A stretch of DNA of 64,000 nucleotides from Bradyrhizobium sp. AS23.2 (GCF_001908185.1 NZ_LGHM01000115.1:18477-82476); one strand, 5' to 3'; positions 25,456 to 35,872 are shown, numbered from the stretch's first letter. Notes: generated by a model from the letters alone, not told the origin. Program-made: numbers and translations.

Positions 25456-26361
25456 TCATTCAAGCGTTCTGCGCCAGGCACCGGGGCTGATACCCGCGAG
25501 GCGGGCAAAGACCCGAGTGAAGTGGCTCTGGTCCGCGAATCCGGACGCCAAGGCGACCTCCGATAGCGACAAATTGCGGTTGGACAGCAGACTCTTCGCC
25601 ACATCGACCCGGTGCTGCTGAAGCCATTGGTGCGGCGACAGGCCCGTCGATTGCCGAAACGCACGCGAGAAATGGCTAGCAGACAGGCCGCAGTCATTCG
25701 CAAGGTCTGCAAGGGAAAGATCCCCTTCCAAGTTCGCCGCCAGCGTCTCCTCGGCGCGCTTGATCTGCCAAGCGGCCAATCCCCCGCGTGCTTGCTTCGC
25801 TGCGAGCACCATGCCGCCATAGGTCTTGGCGACATGCACGGCTACTGCCAAGGCAACGTGATCGACGAAGAGCCGGCTTGCCTGTTCGGGGAACTCGAAG
25901 GCCGGCATCAGCGAGCCGACCAAACCCTGCATGACCGAATCCTCGACGCCGACACCGGGGCGATACCTTAGCTCTTCGATTTTTCGTGTTTCCGTGCCAT
26001 CGGCAACCAGATTCAGCGCCGCGCGAGGAAGGTAGAAGTGGACGCTGTGAAAAGGATTGTTGATGTGGAACTGCGGGTTGCGCTTCAGGTCGTACAGCAC
26101 GGTTTGTCCCGTCTTGAGCGCTGTCACTCCTGCAATTCGGTTATCCTCAAAGTACTCATGGACGGGAAAGTCGCGCCGCATGACGGCGACCAGAAACGCA
26201 TCTTCGCGCTCGAGTGAGCCGGAGAGGTCGCCACGCGGCGGGTCGTCGGCCCGGACCTCGGTGACGGCGATACCCGTGTTGCGCAACGTGCGAACAAAGG
26301 AAACGGCTTGCGCCTTCAGGCGATCTCCGAATTCCTGACCGTACCCGCTGCTCTCGTGCAT
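25456..26361 (-). CDS. AraC-family regulator, array member 4
   Basis: A 301-residue regulator starting MHESSGYGQEFG. N-terminal blocks PVHEYFEDNRI, YDLKRNPQFHINNPFHSV and YLPRAALNL match members 2 and 3, and the C-terminus carries SLADLANDCGLSASHFSRAF and SEVALASGFADQSHFTRVF. It lies 36 bases upstream of member 3 on the same strand, so the two may be co-transcribed. The recognition helices of members 3 and 4 are almost the same, so they may compete for the same operators while the ligand domains differ. Confidence 0.88.
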   Translation of the reverse strand: MHESSGYGQEFGDRLKAQAVSFVRTLRNTGIAVTEVRADDPPRGDLSGSLEREDAFLVAVMRRDFPVHEYFEDNRIAGVTALKTGQTVLYDLKRNPQFHINNPFHSVHFYLPRAALNLVADGTETRKIEELRYRPGVGVEDSVMQGLVGSLMPAFEFPEQASRLFVDHVALAVAVHVAKTYGGMVLAAKQARGGLAAWQIKRAEETLAANLEGDLSLADLANDCGLSASHFSRAFRQSTGLSPHQWLQQHRVDVAKSLLSNRNLSLSEVALASGFADQSHFTRVFARLAGISPGAWRRTLE

Positions 26362-26492
26362 AAGCTTGCCCCGTCGGTCCAGTCGCCAAGCGCGGAGCGC
26401 GACCGCAACGCTATCCTACCTACTTCCATACATCTACTGTCTTCACCGATCTTGCTCTGGTTTCCAAAAAGCACGCTGGCGTGCGGCTAGGG

Positions 26493-26870
26493 CTACTTGC
26501 GCGGACGAAGACCGTGATTCTCGCGATATTTTCCCGGCGCGATCCCAAAGGCGCGTGTGAAGGCGCGGGTAAAGCTTGACTGCGAGGAAAAATTGCAGGT
26601 GAGAGCGACCTCGGCAAGGGGAGCGCTTGTCTCGGCGAGCAATTCCTTTGCTTTTTCAAGGCGACAGTTGCGGACAAAGCGATGGGGTGGCTCTCCTGTC
26701 GCTTTCCGAAAGGCGCGCGCGAAGTGAAACGGACTGAGGTTCGCGACCCCAGCCAAGTCCTTGAGACGAATGTCATTCTGCAGATTAATGGCAATAAACT
26801 GCATGACCCGTCGTAGTCGACAATCATTGAGCGCCCGCGGCTGGGAAATCTTGTCGTCTCGGGTCGGCAT
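26493..26870 (-). CDS. Short AraC-family regulator, DNA-binding domain only
   Basis: The 125-residue protein consists of the AraC DNA-binding domain with a short N-terminal tail: DIRLKDLAGVANLSPFHFARAFRKAT is the first helix-turn-helix and AEVALTCNFSSQSSFTRAFTRAF the second. It lacks a ligand domain, like MarA or SoxS, so activity would depend on expression level. A GGAGAGAG site precedes the ATG at 26868-26870. It is not close to the four-gene array beside it and is transcribed away from the MalT-like gene, with a 172-base shared promoter region. Confidence 0.85.
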   Translation of the reverse strand: MPTRDDKISQPRALNDCRLRRVMQFIAINLQNDIRLKDLAGVANLSPFHFARAFRKATGEPPHRFVRNCRLEKAKELLAETSAPLAEVALTCNFSSQSSFTRAFTRAFGIAPGKYRENHGLRPRK

Positions 26871-27042
26871 CTCTCTCTCCTCGTTTCCTCGCAGACTGCG
26901 AGCGGGGAGTTAGTCGCCGAAGTTCAGCGGCGGCATCACGGAGAACCGTGAATTGCGCGTCACTGGCGCAAGCTACTGTATTGACAGCGGAAAAACGCCA
27001 TCGCAGCATCAGTCCGAATCCGTATTCGCGAGGAGCGCCGGG

Positions 27043-29685
27043 ATGCCGTTGCCCCAGGCTGGCCAGTCGGCGGGGCTGCGAGGCGCTCGTTTTGCGGCCC
27101 CGCGAGCGCCAGCCAACATGGTCGAGCGGGCGCGCCTTTTGACCCTGTTCGAGGACGGCTCCGCGCAGCTGACGCTGATCTGCGCGCCAGTCGGGTTCGG
27201 AAAGACCACCTTGATGCAGCAATTGCGCCGACGCCTTCAGGCTCAAGGCATTGTGACGGCTTGGCTGCAGGTCGAGCAGGCCGACAATCGCCTCGACCGC
27301 TTCGTGCAGTCGCTCGCGGGGGCGATGCAGGTTGCGCTCGGCAAGCCTGTTACGGGCTCCTACGATGTCCATGCAGCGGAAGCGAATCCGACGCAGGGCC
27401 GGGTGGCGGATGTACTCGCAAGCCTGTCGGGCTCAGAAATTCCGATCGCCCTGTTTCTCGATGATCTCGAACTGATTGTCGACGCGGCCGTCTGGGCCTT
27501 CTTGCAGCGCCTGCTGGCCGAACTCGACCTGCAGCATCGCCTAGTCCTGGCCAGCCGCACCAAACCAGCGCTCGCGCTCGGCCGGATACGCGCTCATGGC
27601 CAGTTGCTCGAGCTGGGCCAGAGCGATCTGCGCTTTACGCAAGAGGAGACTGCGAACTATCTCGATCGCCAAAATATCGGCGCGTCATCGATTCGCGTCT
27701 TGCAGCAGCATACAGAAGGGTGGCCCGCCGCCTTGCGACTTGCAGCGGCAGCCCTGAACACCAGGCACATCGATGCATTGCGGTCGATTTCCGGCGCGAG
27801 TGCGGGCGTTGCAGAGTATCTCGCTCAGGAGGTGCTCGACAGTCGACCGGCCTCGCAACGCGAATTTCTCCTGCGCTCGGCGACGCTGGGCCGGTTTTGC
27901 GCCGAGCTATGCGACGCGGCACTGGAAAGAGATGATAGCCGCACCATGATCAGCGAGATCGTTCGTGACGATCTTCTGATCGCTCCAATTGACGCAGAGG
28001 AACGCTGGTATCGCTATCATCCTCTATTCGCCGATTTTCTGCGCGCTCGCCTTGCGCAGGAGAGCAGGGAGGAATTGCGGCCGCTTCACCGGCGGGCCGC
28101 CGACTGGGCGGCGGCTCACGGCTTCATGAATGAGGCCATCACGCACGCGCTTGCGGCCAGGGATCAGACCATGGCTGCTGATCTGCTTGCGGCGGCGGCG
28201 ATGGACAATCTGCATTCGGGTCGCGTGGCTGATACTGCGCATGCCATAGCGTTGTTACCAGATGCTGAGGTCAACGGGCGTCCGGCCCTGCTGCGGGCAG
28301 CGGCGTTTTCTGCAATCTTTGCGCATCGCTATGATGCCGCTCGGAGGTACATGGAGCGGATTGAGCGGGCAGATGTGGCCGGCGAGAGCGGTGACGACGA
28401 GATGACGGCGATGCGTCTGATGCTGCTTGGCTGGACCGACAACATTCCCGAATTGCTTCATGCGGTCGAGCAACTGCGAGCGAGCGCGTCGCGTTTCGGC
28501 CGCTTCACGTCTGGGTTGGCGAGCAATGCGCGGGCATTCTGCAATATCGCACTGGGCAACTATGTCGAGGCCGAACGGGACCTGGCGCAAGCGCGCGAAG
28601 CATGCGAACCGATCGATGCGCTTTACGTGCTGAGCTATAGCGCGTGCTTCGCCGCAGCGATCGAGCTCAATTTCGGGCATGTCGCGACGGCACGCGCCGT
28701 CCTCGAAAGCGCCTTCAATCGGGCTGCCGCGGCAGGTCAGAGATATGGCAGCAGCGGCGCCGTCATCGCAACTTACCTTGTCGAATGCCTCTATGAGGCC
28801 AACGAATTGGATGCTTGCCAGGCACTTGTCGACGACTACCTGCCGATCGTCACGGAGACCGGTCTGCCGGATCATCTGGTTATCCTGCATCGTATCGCAG
28901 CTCGTTTGCAATTCCTGCAGGGGCACGGAGGCCCAGGCCATGCGTTGCTCGTTCAGTTGGGTGACATCGGCGCCCGGCGCGGACTTCGGCGGTTGTCGGC
29001 AGCCGCGTGGCTTGAGCGCGCCTATGCGTCCTTGCGCGGAGGGGACGCCGAGGGCGCGCGCCGTGCCTTCGCTACCGGCCGCGACCCATCGGTCTGGGAC
29101 GGTTTCGGTGCGTTCAAGCCGCATGCCGGCGAAATTGACGATGTCCTGATTGCGCGACTGCGCTTGCAGCTAGTGACCGGGGAGGCCAGTGCGGCGTTGG
29201 CGCAGATCCATTCCGAGCGACAGTCCGCCAATTCCGCAGGTCGTCGACGCCGGGCGTTGCGATTGCTGTTTCTGGAGGCGCAGGCGCTGGAAGCGTCAGG
29301 CCGCCGGCGAGAAGCCGGCGCGGCGTTCGATCAGGCCGTGACGCGCGCGGCAGAAGGCGGGATGGTGCGCGTGCTCGCCGATGATAGCTGGGCAACAGAA
29401 ACACTTGCGGTGCGCTCCATGGTTACGAGCGAGCCGCAGGTGGTTGGCTTGCTTCGTGAGTTGAAGGGCTCGCGAGCCGCGCCGGACAGTGCGCCTCGCT
29501 TGACCACACGGGAGGTGCAAATCCTGCGGCTGGTCTGGGAAGGGAGCTCGAACAAGGAAATCGCCCGCATTTTGTTTCTGACCGAGAACACCGTCGAAAC
29601 GCATCTGCGACGGATCTATCAGAAGCTTGGCACGCGAAACCGCACTCAAGCTGCAATGATTGCGCGGGAGGCAGGCGCGATCTAG
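27043..29685 (+). CDS. MalT-like LuxR-family transcriptional activator (STAND ATPase)
   Basis: The 880-residue protein has an N-terminal NTPase with Walker A APVGFGKTT at about residues 47-55 and the FLDDLELI Walker B at about 140, a WHTH region (RWYRYHPLFADFLRARL), a long helical TPR-like sensor domain at about 400-780, and a C-terminal LuxR helix-turn-helix at about 815-870 (LTTREVQILRLVWEGSSNKE and ENTVETHLRRIYQKL). Such regulators switch on when a ligand and ATP promote oligomerisation. The ATG at 27043 has an AGGAG site 7 bases upstream; a TTG at 26953 is an unlikely alternative. The target is unknown. Confidence 0.9.
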   Translation: MPLPQAGQSAGLRGARFAAPRAPANMVERARLLTLFEDGSAQLTLICAPVGFGKTTLMQQLRRRLQAQGIVTAWLQVEQADNRLDRFVQSLAGAMQVALGKPVTGSYDVHAAEANPTQGRVADVLASLSGSEIPIALFLDDLELIVDAAVWAFLQRLLAELDLQHRLVLASRTKPALALGRIRAHGQLLELGQSDLRFTQEETANYLDRQNIGASSIRVLQQHTEGWPAALRLAAAALNTRHIDALRSISGASAGVAEYLAQEVLDSRPASQREFLLRSATLGRFCAELCDAALERDDSRTMISEIVRDDLLIAPIDAEERWYRYHPLFADFLRARLAQESREELRPLHRRAADWAAAHGFMNEAITHALAARDQTMAADLLAAAAMDNLHSGRVADTAHAIALLPDAEVNGRPALLRAAAFSAIFAHRYDAARRYMERIERADVAGESGDDEMTAMRLMLLGWTDNIPELLHAVEQLRASASRFGRFTSGLASNARAFCNIALGNYVEAERDLAQAREACEPIDALYVLSYSACFAAAIELNFGHVATARAVLESAFNRAAAAGQRYGSSGAVIATYLVECLYEANELDACQALVDDYLPIVTETGLPDHLVILHRIAARLQFLQGHGGPGHALLVQLGDIGARRGLRRLSAAAWLERAYASLRGGDAEGARRAFATGRDPSVWDGFGAFKPHAGEIDDVLIARLRLQLVTGEASAALAQIHSERQSANSAGRRRRALRLLFLEAQALEASGRRREAGAAFDQAVTRAAEGGMVRVLADDSWATETLAVRSMVTSEPQVVGLLRELKGSRAAPDSAPRLTTREVQILRLVWEGSSNKEIARILFLTENTVETHLRRIYQKLGTRNRTQAAMIAREAGAI

Positions 29686-29713
29686 GGGAGAATCGGAGGT
29701 GCTCGTTCGCTGC

Positions 29714-32700
29714 TCAGGACCCGGTTTCTGCAAGAGCGGCGGGCAGCGTGAAATGAAAGGCAGCGCCGCGAGGAAAATTCGCCGCCGCCCATATTTGTCC
29801 GCCATGTCCTTCGATAATCGAGCGGCAGATTGCCAATCCCATTCCCATGCCGCTCGACTTGGTCGTAAAGAATGGATCGAAAAGACGATTCAGGCTTTCC
29901 GGCGAGATGCCCGGCCCGGTATCCCGTACGGTGACGAGCACGCTGTCCGCTCCGTTGGAAGTCGTGATCCACAACTCGCCCGAGGTTGGATCGGCTTCAC
30001 TCATCGCCTGCACCGCGTTCAAGATCAGATTGAGCATCACCTGTTGCACTTGGGTGCGATCCGCGTTCGTAGCGGGCAACCTTTCGGAAAACTGGGTTCG
30101 TACCGAAATGCCGCTTTTCGTCACCTCACCGCGCGTGAGTTCGATCACCTCATCGATCGCTTCATTTATTTCCAGGGGCTCCATCCGCGATGGCGCCTTC
30201 TTTATGAGGTCACGAATTCGGCGGATGACGTTGCTCGCCCGGAGACCGTCCTTTGCGATTTTATTCAGCAATTGACGCGCCTCATCCAGATCCGGTGGAC
30301 CGCGATTCAACCAGCGCAAGGCCGACTCGGCATTGACCACCGTGGCCGCGATCGGCTGGTTCACCTCGTGCGCGATGGAGGCCGTGAGCTGTCCCATCGT
30401 CGCAACGCGATTGGCGTGCGCAAGCTCCGTCTGCGTCTCGCGGTAACGCCGCTCGCTGTCTCGAGCTTCTGCCTCCGCGCGCTTGCGCCCTGTCAGATCA
30501 AGTACGAAGGCGACACCTTGGTCCCGCTGCTCGTCGAACGCGGCCGAGCCGACCAGCACGGGCACGCGACTGCCGTCCTTGCGCAAGTACTCCCTTTCAT
30601 AGGGGTGTACTGCCCCAATCGTGTTTATTCCCTCGCCGACGCGGGCGAGGCTGGCGCGCCACTCCGGCGGCGTCAACTCGGTCCAGCACATGTTCCCCGA
30701 GGCGAGATCATCTCGATCGTATCCCACCATTTTGAGGAATGCGTCGTTGGCTTCGATGATTTCACCCTTCCGATTCGAGATGAAGATCCCGATGATGTTG
30801 GCGTCGACCAGGCGCCGGATTTTTGCCTCGCGTTCCGCGACGTCACCATACAGCCGCGCGTTCTCCAGCGCGATTGCGGCCTGTGAGGCAAGCAGCTTCA
30901 GCACCGCGATCCGTGCCGACGTGAACACATGCGACGCCAGGCTGTTTTCGAGATAGAGCACGCCGATCAGCTCGGCCTGCTTCAGCAACGGCAGGCAGAG
31001 AAGCGACCGCGCCAGCTTGCGGCCGATGTATTGATCTCCCGCAAAGGTGTGCCGCCCGCGCGCATCATCGAGGATTACCTGCATCCGGGTGTGGATGACT
31101 TGCTCGAGAATCCGCAGAGGCAGCTCCGAAGGAGTCATCAGCGTTTCGAGAAGACGGACGCTGACGCCATCTCGACCACTCGTCGCTTCCGCTTCGATCC
31201 AGTACCGGCCGCCGTGCGGAAGAATCAGGAGCCTGCGGTCGGCTCCGGCATGCTCGACGGCAATCACCATCAGCGTCTCGATCAGCTTTTCGAGCACGAT
31301 TTCGCCGGCTACGGCCTGCGACATCTTGATGACCGTGGCGAGATCGAGCTGCTCGACGGGCGCCTCGATGGTCGGCTTTGCGGCCGACGGTGCCCGCTGG
31401 TGGATCCGATGATTGCTCTGGTCGAGCTGTGCGACCTTGGTCAGGGCTCCCCATCGGGCGTAGCAGTCGCGGGCCTCGTCCAAATAGGTATCAGCGATCC
31501 TTTTGAGATCGCGACTGCGGTAGAATCGGGCTGCCAGTTCTGCGGCGAGCGCCTGATCCGGGAGGAAGCCGTGCTCCGCGGCCGAACGGATTGCCTGCTC
31601 GTACAGCTGCATGGCCTCGATGTCCCGTCCTTCGAGGCGTGCCCATTCCGCAGAGACCAGCGAGTGCTTGTGCGCGAACGTGGCGGGGCAGCTCTGCGCC
31701 CAACGCTGAAACGACGCCAGGTGTTCAATGAGGTCCTCGCGAAGCTCCGCCTGTCGGTCCGGCGTGGACGTTTCAAAGACTGCGGCGATGGCGAGCGAGT
31801 GATAAAAGCAGTAATCCACCGACTGAAGATTAAGACGAGCCGACCAGAGAATCGGCTTCGCCTTGGCAGCAAACTCGAGGGCTGTCTCCGCATCGCCCAG
31901 TAGAACGTGCCGCTGCAATTGCAGGATCCAGTGAAAGCAGGCGACGAGGGGGACGCCGCCCCGGAGCACCCGCGCTTCAAGGGCCGCCTCGTCAAGAGGC
32001 GCGCTGTTTCCCGTTCCGCCGCGAAGGCTTTGAATGAAGGCCTGGATGCTCAAAATGACGAGTTGGCCGAACTTGTACTTGCGGACGAAATCGAGCGCGT
32101 CTGCCGACTCGAGCCACACCTGGTCGAGAGGATCGCCGCGCGCTATCAGATCGGTGAGGCGATGTTGACGGTTGTAGCAGGCGTAAACCATCTCGCCGGT
32201 TTCGGCTACGGCTCGGATTGCGGCTTCGAGGCAGGCCAGGGCGTCTTCAATGGGGCGCGTCCACAGGACTGCCATTTGCATGAGGAAATGTGCGCCCGCC
32301 TTTTGCGCGGTGAACCCGTATCGTTCGGCAACTGCGACCGCCAACCGTGCGAAGGCTTCCCCGTCTGCGAACCGATGGAACACCGGACCAAGAACCACGG
32401 CAATCGCACCGTAGCCGATGGCGGAGTGCTCGCTTGTGCCATGGCGACAGCTCAGCTTGACCATCCAGCAGGAAATCATCTGGAACAGATCGCCGTCGGC
32501 GTGATAGGCGAGTTCACCCAACGCACTGAAGAGCTTCATGACCGCCCGCATATCCGGGTCGTCCATCATCGGCAGGTCGACGAGGCTCGCGATCGGGCGC
32601 TCGCCGAGGGTCCGGCGCATTTCTTCGTATTCTGCTCGCACCTGTTCCGGCGTCGGCGTGTTCGGCAGATCGACACCGAACGTTCGAAGGCATTCGAGTG

Positions 32701-35215
32701 CAGTTTGGACCGCTGGGGCGTAGTTTCCTTGCCTCAATTGCAGAAGCATACGCAAGCGACAGATCTCGGCCTGATCGATCTTCGATCGCGCCATGACCAG
32801 CAACGTGTCGACGAGCCCCGCGGCCTGCCCGAGGTTCGAGTTGAGAATCTCGCATTCCGCCCGTTCCAGGAACAGGCCGAAGGTTAAGTCATAGGATGTA
32901 TGCCACCCCTCGTCCGACAGAACGGCGATGCCAGCTGCGAGGTAGTTGGAGGCCGCGGCATAAGCAGTCGAGGCCTTCGCCTTCCGCGCAGCAACAAAAT
33001 TGAGTTCGGCCGCGCGCTGTTTCTCGGGCCAATCTGAGATGAGCGCCGAACCAAGGTTCAGCTGGTTGACGAGGTCATAGATCTTCTCGATGATCCTCTC
33101 CTGCGCAGTCTCTGCGACCAGGAGACGTGCAATCCGCAGATGCAGTTCGGCGCGCCCCTCCGGCGGAATGAGTGCATAAGCGGCTTCCTGAACCCGGTCA
33201 TGGAAGAAGCGGTAGCTTCCCTCACGGGGGACAGCAGTGCCAGCGCGGACCGCGTCGCTAAAACTTGCATGGATCGCCTGCTCGGATTCGCCGCGCAGCT
33301 TGGCCAGGGTCGCGAAGTCAGCGTGATTGCCCAGGCATGCGAGCAGCTTCAACGCGTCCTGGGCGTCCGGAGCAAGGCGGCGCAATCTTCCGATCATCAG
33401 GTCCACTGGGTTGTCGCTGAGTCTCTTGACGACGATAGCGTCCAAATCCCACGTCCATGATCGCGAGCGCTGATCGAACTCGATCAGCCGTTCTTCGGCC
33501 AGGCTGGTGAGAAACTGCCCTGCAAAAAAGGGATTTCCGCTGCTTCTCCTGTGGACCAGCTCGGCGAGCGGCCGCATCTCGTCGGGCGCACGCCGGAGGC
33601 TGTCGCATAGCAGTTGGTGGATGTCGTCGACCGAGAGCGGGCCGAGGACGATCTGATCGGTTCTCGCGCCGGCTCGGCGCAGATCCTCCAACTTGAGCAT
33701 CAATGGGTGCGCCAAGTCGACTTCATTGTCGCGATACGCGCCAATCACCAGCAGATGCCGCGTGTCGGGGTGAAGGAGGAGATATTCGATAAGTGTCAGC
33801 GTCGCCGGATCGAGCCATTGCAAGTCATCGACGAAAATGACGAGCGGGTGGTCCGCCGTCGCGAAAACGCTGACAAACCGCTGGAATACGGTCTGAAACC
33901 TGAGCTGGGCATCGACGGGCGAGAGGACCGCCACCGTCGGCTGTGGGCCGAGCAGTCGGACGAGGTCGGGGATGAGGTCGGTGAGCAGGCGGCCCTGATT
34001 GCCAACAGCTTCCCTGATCGCGTCGCGCCAGCGGGCGATTTCGTCCGCGTAACCGTTCAGCAGCTGCTGGATCAATCCCTGAAACGCCTGAGCCAATGTC
34101 GAGTGGGGGGTATCGCGGAGCCGCAGGTCGTACTTTCCTGAAATGAAAATACCGCGAGGCAGCACGATGACCTTGTGCAACTCGTTGACGACTGAAGACT
34201 TGCCGATGCCCGAATAGCCAGAGACCAGAACGAGTTCCGAGCCACCATGCTTCACGACGCGATCGAAAGCGGCAAGCAAGGTAGCGATCTCGCTCTCGCG
34301 TCCGTAAAGCTTCTCCGCGATCATCAACCGTTCCGACGCATCCTGCAGGCCGAGCGGGAACGGGTCGATCCGGCCATTCGACGCCCAGGCGTTGAGGCAT
34401 TTGCGGAGATCCGCCTCGACTCCCACGGCGGTCTGGTAGCGTTCCTCTGCGGTTTTTGCGAGGAGCTTCATGATGATCATCGAGAGTGGAGCCGGCACTG
34501 CGCCTGCAAGCTCGCCCGGCGGAACAGGCTCTCGCGCGATATGACTGTGAATTAACTCGATCGGGTCAGTGGCGGTGAAGGGTAACGTGCCGGTCAAGAG
34601 CTCGTAAAAGGTGACACCCAGAGCATACAGGTCACTTCGAGAGTCGACCGAGCGGTTCATTCGGCCAGTCTGCTCCGGCGCCATGTAGGCGAGTGTCCCG
34701 GCGATGAACTCGGGCGGCGCAGGGGATTGACGCTCGCGCGGCAGGCACGAGGCGACGCCGAAACCCGTCAGCCACACGTGATCGGTGACTGAATTGGCGA
34801 GCACGTTGGCGGGCTTGATATCCTTGTGAACGACGCCCTTATCGTGTAGCTCGCCAAGCGCCGCCGCCAAGCGGACCGCGAGCCGCAAGAACCGTCCCAA
34901 CTCCATGGGGGGGCCGATATCGCGGTCGAGCGGTTGGCCACCGGGGTCGTCAAAAAACAGTACGGTGCGACCGTTCTCGCGCCTAAGGGCACGAGGACGC
35001 ACGGCTGACTGACCATCAAGCGTATCCCTTAGCTCGAATTCGTGAGCCAAGCGATCGACGAGGGCCGGCGCCGGGTGTTCGGATACAAGGGCGAGCGCCA
35101 ACACCGGAATTTGATGACCGTTGTTATCGTCGTGCCATCCTCTGTAGAGAACGCGCTCGCCGTCGTCCAAAAGGACCTCGGCGCCAATCAGCCCGGACAA
35201 TGCGTAAGCGGTCAT
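29714..35215 (-). CDS. Giant multidomain signalling protein: Ser/Thr kinase-like, AAA ATPase, GAF, PAS, histidine kinase (module A)
   Basis: The 1833-residue protein has, in order, a kinase-like domain (about 10-285), an AAA/STAND ATPase with Walker A GYSGIGKSS at about 333-341 and FVDDLQWLD, a long helical repeat region to about 1290, a GAF domain (about 1320-1450, ending SQAAIALENARLYG), a PAS domain (about 1465-1590), and a NodV/FixL-type histidine kinase with His1616 in SIAHEVNQP and G-box GMGMGLAICRS. In the kinase-like domain the catalytic-loop HKDIKPAN is present, but the magnesium-binding DFG is TGFG (150-153) and no glycine loop or VAIK lysine is evident, so it may not phosphorylate. 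The gene follows the lone receiver and the FixJ-like gene, the probable partners. Confidence 0.93.
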   Translation of the reverse strand: MTAYALSGLIGAEVLLDDGERVLYRGWHDDNNGHQIPVLALALVSEHPAPALVDRLAHEFELRDTLDGQSAVRPRALRRENGRTVLFFDDPGGQPLDRDIGPPMELGRFLRLAVRLAAALGELHDKGVVHKDIKPANVLANSVTDHVWLTGFGVASCLPRERQSPAPPEFIAGTLAYMAPEQTGRMNRSVDSRSDLYALGVTFYELLTGTLPFTATDPIELIHSHIAREPVPPGELAGAVPAPLSMIIMKLLAKTAEERYQTAVGVEADLRKCLNAWASNGRIDPFPLGLQDASERLMIAEKLYGRESEIATLLAAFDRVVKHGGSELVLVSGYSGIGKSSVVNELHKVIVLPRGIFISGKYDLRLRDTPHSTLAQAFQGLIQQLLNGYADEIARWRDAIREAVGNQGRLLTDLIPDLVRLLGPQPTVAVLSPVDAQLRFQTVFQRFVSVFATADHPLVIFVDDLQWLDPATLTLIEYLLLHPDTRHLLVIGAYRDNEVDLAHPLMLKLEDLRRAGARTDQIVLGPLSVDDIHQLLCDSLRRAPDEMRPLAELVHRRSSGNPFFAGQFLTSLAEERLIEFDQRSRSWTWDLDAIVVKRLSDNPVDLMIGRLRRLAPDAQDALKLLACLGNHADFATLAKLRGESEQAIHASFSDAVRAGTAVPREGSYRFFHDRVQEAAYALIPPEGRAELHLRIARLLVAETAQERIIEKIYDLVNQLNLGSALISDWPEKQRAAELNFVAARKAKASTAYAAASNYLAAGIAVLSDEGWHTSYDLTFGLFLERAECEILNSNLGQAAGLVDTLLVMARSKIDQAEICRLRMLLQLRQGNYAPAVQTALECLRTFGVDLPNTPTPEQVRAEYEEMRRTLGERPIASLVDLPMMDDPDMRAVMKLFSALGELAYHADGDLFQMISCWMVKLSCRHGTSEHSAIGYGAIAVVLGPVFHRFADGEAFARLAVAVAERYGFTAQKAGAHFLMQMAVLWTRPIEDALACLEAAIRAVAETGEMVYACYNRQHRLTDLIARGDPLDQVWLESADALDFVRKYKFGQLVILSIQAFIQSLRGGTGNSAPLDEAALEARVLRGGVPLVACFHWILQLQRHVLLGDAETALEFAAKAKPILWSARLNLQSVDYCFYHSLAIAAVFETSTPDRQAELREDLIEHLASFQRWAQSCPATFAHKHSLVSAEWARLEGRDIEAMQLYEQAIRSAAEHGFLPDQALAAELAARFYRSRDLKRIADTYLDEARDCYARWGALTKVAQLDQSNHRIHQRAPSAAKPTIEAPVEQLDLATVIKMSQAVAGEIVLEKLIETLMVIAVEHAGADRRLLILPHGGRYWIEAEATSGRDGVSVRLLETLMTPSELPLRILEQVIHTRMQVILDDARGRHTFAGDQYIGRKLARSLLCLPLLKQAELIGVLYLENSLASHVFTSARIAVLKLLASQAAIALENARLYGDVAEREAKIRRLVDANIIGIFISNRKGEIIEANDAFLKMVGYDRDDLASGNMCWTELTPPEWRASLARVGEGINTIGAVHPYEREYLRKDGSRVPVLVGSAAFDEQRDQGVAFVLDLTGRKRAEAEARDSERRYRETQTELAHANRVATMGQLTASIAHEVNQPIAATVVNAESALRWLNRGPPDLDEARQLLNKIAKDGLRASNVIRRIRDLIKKAPSRMEPLEINEAIDEVIELTRGEVTKSGISVRTQFSERLPATNADRTQVQQVMLNLILNAVQAMSEADPTSGELWITTSNGADSVLVTVRDTGPGISPESLNRLFDPFFTTKSSGMGMGLAICRSIIEGHGGQIWAAANFPRGAAFHFTLPAALAETGS

Positions 35216-35503
35216 CCGATTCGGTCCTCGTGCGCTTCAAGGCCTCCTGACAGCATTGCTGACACAAGATGAACGGGCGCATATGCGTCGAACCGTTACA
35301 TGCAAACACTCAGAACGGATTGTCAAAACCAACTGTGATTTTCAAAAATCGACCAAATGTCCACGTCTTGCATTTCGTTTGAATGAGTTCGTGCCGCCAA
35401 TCCAACGGCGGACTGCCTGGCGAGTTGAGAAGCGTCGGGTCGATACCGTTGAAATCCGACATCAATCGCCCATGCACCGAGGTCACAGCCGCTGCCGCCC
35501 TGG

Positions 35504-35872
35504 CTAACCTCCAAGGGCCTTATCGAGGCAACTGACCAGCGTCTCCGCTTCAAACGGCTTGCGGAGGAAACACGTTGCCCCGCTCGCGATCGCCCTTTCT
35601 TCAAGATCCGACTCGGTGCGCGCAGTGATCATGATAACCATCATCTGGCTGTCGCGCTGGCTGAGCTGATTCTTGAGCTCGAACCCGTTCATCCCAGGCA
35701 TCTGGATGTCGGTGATCGCACACGTAAACCGGTCGAGCTCGCTGGAGGCGAGAAATTCTTCGGCCGAGGCAAATGCGCGAACATCGTGGCCGAGCGAGCG
35801 GACGAGCGCTGCCAGCGCATCGCGCATGGAGGGATCATCGTCCACTATCGAAATCAGATGTCCGTTCGGCAT
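35504..35872 (-). CDS. Single-domain response regulator (CheY/FixJ receiver), module A
   Basis: The 122-residue protein is a lone receiver: acidic pocket IVDDDPSM at about 9-16, phosphoacceptor aspartate in CAITDIQMPGMNGFE at about residue 54, conserved Thr in MIMITARTE and Lys in CFLRKPFEAE. It has no output domain, so it may act as a phosphate sink, a relay or an allosteric partner for the giant kinase 288 bases downstream. The same gene order recurs in module B, where the counterpart is at 56007-56387. Confidence 0.93.
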   Translation of the reverse strand: MPNGHLISIVDDDPSMRDALAALVRSLGHDVRAFASAEEFLASSELDRFTCAITDIQMPGMNGFELKNQLSQRDSQMMVIMITARTESDLEERAIASGATCFLRKPFEAETLVSCLDKALGG

